Source: CAZJJK01 sp964546285 (GTDB lineage: Bacteria > Spirochaetota > Spirochaetia > Treponematales > Breznakiellaceae). Taken from it: a DNA stretch of 22,922 nucleotides. The first letter of the stretch is position 1. Each line of letters starts with the position of its first letter. Positions 19,952 through 22,922 of this stretch are shown here, piece after piece. Made by a program: the position numbers and the translations under genes. Location of the stretch: NCBI GenBank assembly GCA_964546285.1, contig CAZJJK010000050.1, positions 1-22,922 on the forward strand, in the 5' to 3' direction. The notes beneath the pieces are model-generated. The model did no database searches, was not told the origin of the DNA, and was given only the letters and a program-made list of their open reading frames with translations.

Positions 19952-22834
19952 TCAAATGAGATTATGGCGTTTCGCTTCCGCCAAAAGGGCGGCGTTATTG
20001 ATATTCATTGTCATATAGCAACGCTTTGTCCTTGGCTCATCGATACGGCTAGCGCGGCGTTGCAGACGTTTAAAGGCGATTCCTAATATAGTGCCCTGAT
20101 CAACGGAGGAAGCGGCTAATTTTGATAGGATAGAGGCGTAAGACGCGAAATAGAACGCCTCATTTGGGTCAAGTATCGATATCTTTTCATCTTTAGTCAA
20201 TTTACGCAGTTCCTCAAGAGCGATCGCACCTTCACCCATGGCAGCCCTCGCCAGGGCGCGGTACGTCTTAAGCAAACGCCGATCGCTTCGTTCTCCACCA
20301 AGAATACCGATAACCCTATCTTCCACCATGGCGAACCCGCTAGACCAATCTACTCTTTCCGGTCCTAAGAAGGGGCGCTCTACCGCGTTCGTTAACATAC
20401 GGTCGGCGGCGTTAAGCGCTTCGTTATAAGCGCCGGAAAAATAAAGACGTTCAACGGCGAAAAGACCAGCGTCATTTAAAACGGCTTGGACCGATTCTGG
20501 CGGCTTCCTGTCTCCGGCGAAACAAGAAGCGCGCGTTTCCCAAGCTTTCAGCGTTTCGGTCTGGATCTGATCCTCAGTTATTCCGCTATTTTCCAACAAG
20601 GCTTTAAATATATCGGCCGCTTCCTGATAATGTCCGGCTTCAAAGCGTAGGCGGGCTTGCAGAAACCTTGTCCACCGTCCCCAGTTTTTAATATACCTGG
20701 CGGAGGCTAAATTCTCAGCTCTTTGGGCAAGACGCTCCGCTTTAGCGATATTCCCTAATAAAAATTCGCCAACCGCCGCCGAAGCGGAGGCGATAACGGT
20801 TTCACGTTTATCGCTGAAACGACCGGCTGTTTCCATAGCGAATTGATAGTAATCCAAACTTTCCGTAATCTTTTCTTTAGCCAATTCGCAGGCGCCAAGC
20901 AAACGGTAGGCCCTGGCTAATCCACGATTACTGTCTCGGCTTTGGAGCTTTATTAAAGCATCCTTAGCCAAAGCCGCCGCTTCATTGATATCGCCTAAGG
21001 CATAGCTTTCCGAGGCATAATCGAGCAAAACGTTGGAACGTCGGACGGAAGACGAAAAGGATTCCGGTATAGGACGAGCGAACCACGCACGGCGGCTCTC
21101 CACGGAGGCACGGCGTAACGCGTGGGAGCCATTAGCTAAGATCGTGAGTTCGGTCGCCTCCTTTTCTCCCATCGCCGACGATAAATAACTTTCGGAGAGC
21201 CAAACCGGTTCATTTGGGTCTTCCTCAGGCAAATCGTTATCGATAGCTTCATACCAATCGCTCTCCGCTAATGGCAAGACCTGATCGATATCTTTCGCCA
21301 AGACAGCCAATAGGCGCAGCAATTCAACCGATGATTCTAGCAATCCAGAGCGTAAGGCTTGAACCGCGTAGTCGTGAACAACCCGTCTAGCCTTATTAGC
21401 TTTGGCACCGAGGCGCTGTTCCGCGAATGCGACGAAATCCGGTACCACATTTTCCAGATCACTTTCAGAATCTAGTAAACCTATAATACACAATGATTTT
21501 ATAGCGTTTTCACAGGCCAGAGCCGTCTTCCCGTTCTTTATTAATAAAGTTTTGAAAACCGGCCAAGGAAACAGTGGCCGACTTAAGTACAATGCGTACG
21601 CTAATTCCATATAATCATCGGTAAGCCGCGATGGAGGATAAAGCATGCCATCGCGTCCTCTTTTCCATCCAATTAAACGCCGATACACCCCAGGTAGACC
21701 AGCTAGACGTAATTCCGCGCCCAAGCCGCTTACATCTGTCAAGGCCGTCGCCTCGGTTCCGAAAAGACGGACCAGTCGGGATAATTCCTGAGCTGAAGGC
21801 AATTCCAAGCGCGCGACACGTAAAAGAGAAAATTTTCGGAGCAAGGGAAGCTCGGGGTTCAAAGCTGACACGACAACGCGCCAGGTGCCTTCGCTAGCCA
21901 AAGGCCAAAGTACGCGCTCAACAATGGAAGCGCCCAGAGCGTCCGCCCATTGCAGGTTTTCCAAAAGCATAGCGGGACGAATAGCCGCTTTTTTCGCTTT
22001 CCGAGCGAAGGCTTCCGCAAACTCCCGAAGGTAGTTGATAAAAGCCTCAATAAGGGCTATCGGCAAAACGGTGGACAGACGGAAAGATCGAATAGCTTTA
22101 GTAAGCCGCTGTCCAGTATCGCGCGCGTTTTGATCAAAACACGGTAGAACGAAGGCTTCCACTGACTCATCCATGGCATCGGCGAAAGCGGCTATTCCTG
22201 GCAACCCTTCACGGAAATTAAAACGAAGTATAGGCGTCGTCTTGGAAGCGCCTATTGCCCAGGTGCGAAGCGCTTGTCGTTTTCCGGTCCAACGAGGACC
22301 AAACAAGCCAAAAACCGTTCCAGGACTGGTCGCTTCCAATAACCCAACCAATTCATCCTGAACCGCTGTTCTTTCCCAATAATTATTGTCGTCAGTCTGT
22401 GCGCGATATCGAAAAGCGATCAAGGGCTTATAGTTTCCGGCAGCTCCAAACACGGCATATTCCGATACGGCCCGCTCAACGTTTCTATCACACCAAACGC
22501 CAAGCGGGTGAGAAACGGCGGAAAGACCGCGAATCTCGTGCTTAGCCAGCGGCGTTTCCAGCTCTATAACGCGGGCAAGGCAGGCATAACCGAACAATTC
22601 GGGCTTAGCGGCATCTAAAGCCTGGGCAACGCGATCCAAGACGACAATCAGCTCAAGCCAAAAGGCTAATACCGATTCATCAAACAAGGCGGTAATCGCG
22701 TTATCTTTTTCAAATATCTTACCGCCAGCTTCCAAAAAAGCTGTTTTGATCGCGTTTTCCAATGTATCAAGCGGTTCCCGTCGCAATCGGCGCAATTGGG
22801 ACCGATACCGGATGTCGCAATAAACTTCCACCAT
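19952..22834 (-). CDS. Large STAND-like ATPase with C-terminal TPR-like repeats (960 aa)
   Basis: The central region (about 150-400) resembles the ATPase module of large AfsR/LAL or adenylate-cyclase-associated regulators. The P-loop is Gly179-PRWT-Gly184-Lys185-Arg186, with Arg in place of the usual Ser/Thr. The Walker B region is LLENLQWAD (290-298), where the usual LLLDDLQWAD acidic pair is Glu-Asn. Residues about 600-800 form helical repeats of TPR type (ASESYALGDINEAAALAKDA, AYRLLGACELAKEKITESLD). There is no LuxR-type C-terminal HTH. Residues 1-95, with AGGKIFEKDNAITALFD, faintly recall a degenerate class III cyclase domain, a weak impression. The ATG has no Shine-Dalgarno, and TATATA lies directly upstream, so a leaderless transcript is possible. 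A MITE-like end lies 66 nt upstream. Probably a signalling or scaffold protein; function unknown. Confidence 0.78.
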   Translation of the reverse strand: MVEVYCDIRYRSQLRRLRREPLDTLENAIKTAFLEAGGKIFEKDNAITALFDESVLAFWLELIVVLDRVAQALDAAKPELFGYACLARVIELETPLAKHEIRGLSAVSHPLGVWCDRNVERAVSEYAVFGAAGNYKPLIAFRYRAQTDDNNYWERTAVQDELVGLLEATSPGTVFGLFGPRWTGKRQALRTWAIGASKTTPILRFNFREGLPGIAAFADAMDESVEAFVLPCFDQNARDTGQRLTKAIRSFRLSTVLPIALIEAFINYLREFAEAFARKAKKAAIRPAMLLENLQWADALGASIVERVLWPLASEGTWRVVVSALNPELPLLRKFSLLRVARLELPSAQELSRLVRLFGTEATALTDVSGLGAELRLAGLPGVYRRLIGWKRGRDGMLYPPSRLTDDYMELAYALYLSRPLFPWPVFKTLLIKNGKTALACENAIKSLCIIGLLDSESDLENVVPDFVAFAEQRLGAKANKARRVVHDYAVQALRSGLLESSVELLRLLAVLAKDIDQVLPLAESDWYEAIDNDLPEEDPNEPVWLSESYLSSAMGEKEATELTILANGSHALRRASVESRRAWFARPIPESFSSSVRRSNVLLDYASESYALGDINEAAALAKDALIKLQSRDSNRGLARAYRLLGACELAKEKITESLDYYQFAMETAGRFSDKRETVIASASAAVGEFLLGNIAKAERLAQRAENLASARYIKNWGRWTRFLQARLRFEAGHYQEAADIFKALLENSGITEDQIQTETLKAWETRASCFAGDRKPPESVQAVLNDAGLFAVERLYFSGAYNEALNAADRMLTNAVERPFLGPERVDWSSGFAMVEDRVIGILGGERSDRRLLKTYRALARAAMGEGAIALEELRKLTKDEKISILDPNEAFYFASYASILSKLAASSVDQGTILGIAFKRLQRRASRIDEPRTKRCYMTMNINNAALLAEAKRHNLI

Positions 22835-22900
22835 TGTATATACAACATCGACGCACGGCCAGGATTCTCAAGTTTTTCCTTTTTTTCAACGTATTGCTTA

Positions 22901-22922
22901 CTTACTGCTGCCAATTCTGTTG
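22901..22922 (+). mobile_element. Start of a second IS1-like element, cut by the window edge
   Basis: ACTGCTGCCAATTCTGTTG (22904-22922) matches the terminal repeat at 19446 at 18 of 19 positions, in the orientation of a left end whose body lies to the right, outside the window. The tip is set at 22901 by analogy with the 19443 copy. It could be another MITE or an autonomous IS. Confidence 0.65.

Overview
The window looks like a chromosomal segment of a spirochaete of the Treponema group, perhaps one of the moderate-GC gut treponemes. This is inferred from gene content and context: spirochaete-type lipoboxes (Cys preceded by Ser), paired FadL/PorV-like outer-membrane proteins, a bactofilin, and a pta gene followed directly by a large TPR gene. 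No taxonomic marker gene is present, so the placement is tentative.

Left end (1-2722): the end of an integrative element abutting the 3' end of a tRNA-Lys gene. It carries two different tyrosine recombinases (about 392 and 286 aa) in one leftward operon with a 65-aa protein and a possible 37-aa ORF. A truncated XRE-type regulator converges on them. The rest of the element lies off the left edge.

Region 2723-6477: tRNA-Lys(TTT) with a good promoter, then a leftward cluster of one lipoprotein and two related outer-membrane beta-barrel proteins. Region 6478-9613 is a tightly packed leftward operon: prephenate/arogenate dehydrogenase, bactofilin, exported TPR protein, and MtaB tRNA methylthiotransferase.

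Region 9614-12759: a divergent promoter region, then pta (phosphate acetyltransferase) and a 673-aa TPR protein on the + strand. The tail of the TPR gene overlaps a convergent polytopic membrane-protein gene by 129 bp. An AEC-family transporter (- strand) and a cytoplasmic GH13 glycosidase (+ strand) follow. The glycosidase has a perfect 20-bp LacI/GalR-type operator just upstream.

Region 16270-19412: an AT-rich, structured leader precedes a lipoprotein gene made of four repeats of about 215 residues. A single in-frame TAG, at a position occupied by Trp in the first repeat, splits this gene. It ends in a clear rho-independent terminator.

Right end (19413-22922): a 340-bp element with terminal inverted repeats and 9-bp direct repeats, which looks like an IS1-type MITE, lies next to tRNA-Met(CAT). 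A 960-aa divergent STAND-like ATPase with C-terminal TPR-like repeats follows. A second copy of the same terminal repeat starts 66 nt upstream of that ATPase gene and runs off the window. A third, degenerate copy is at about 13362.

The most unusual signals are the IS1-like short inverted-repeat family, the amber-split four-repeat lipoprotein, the 129-bp convergent coding overlap, and the dual-recombinase element at tRNA-Lys.
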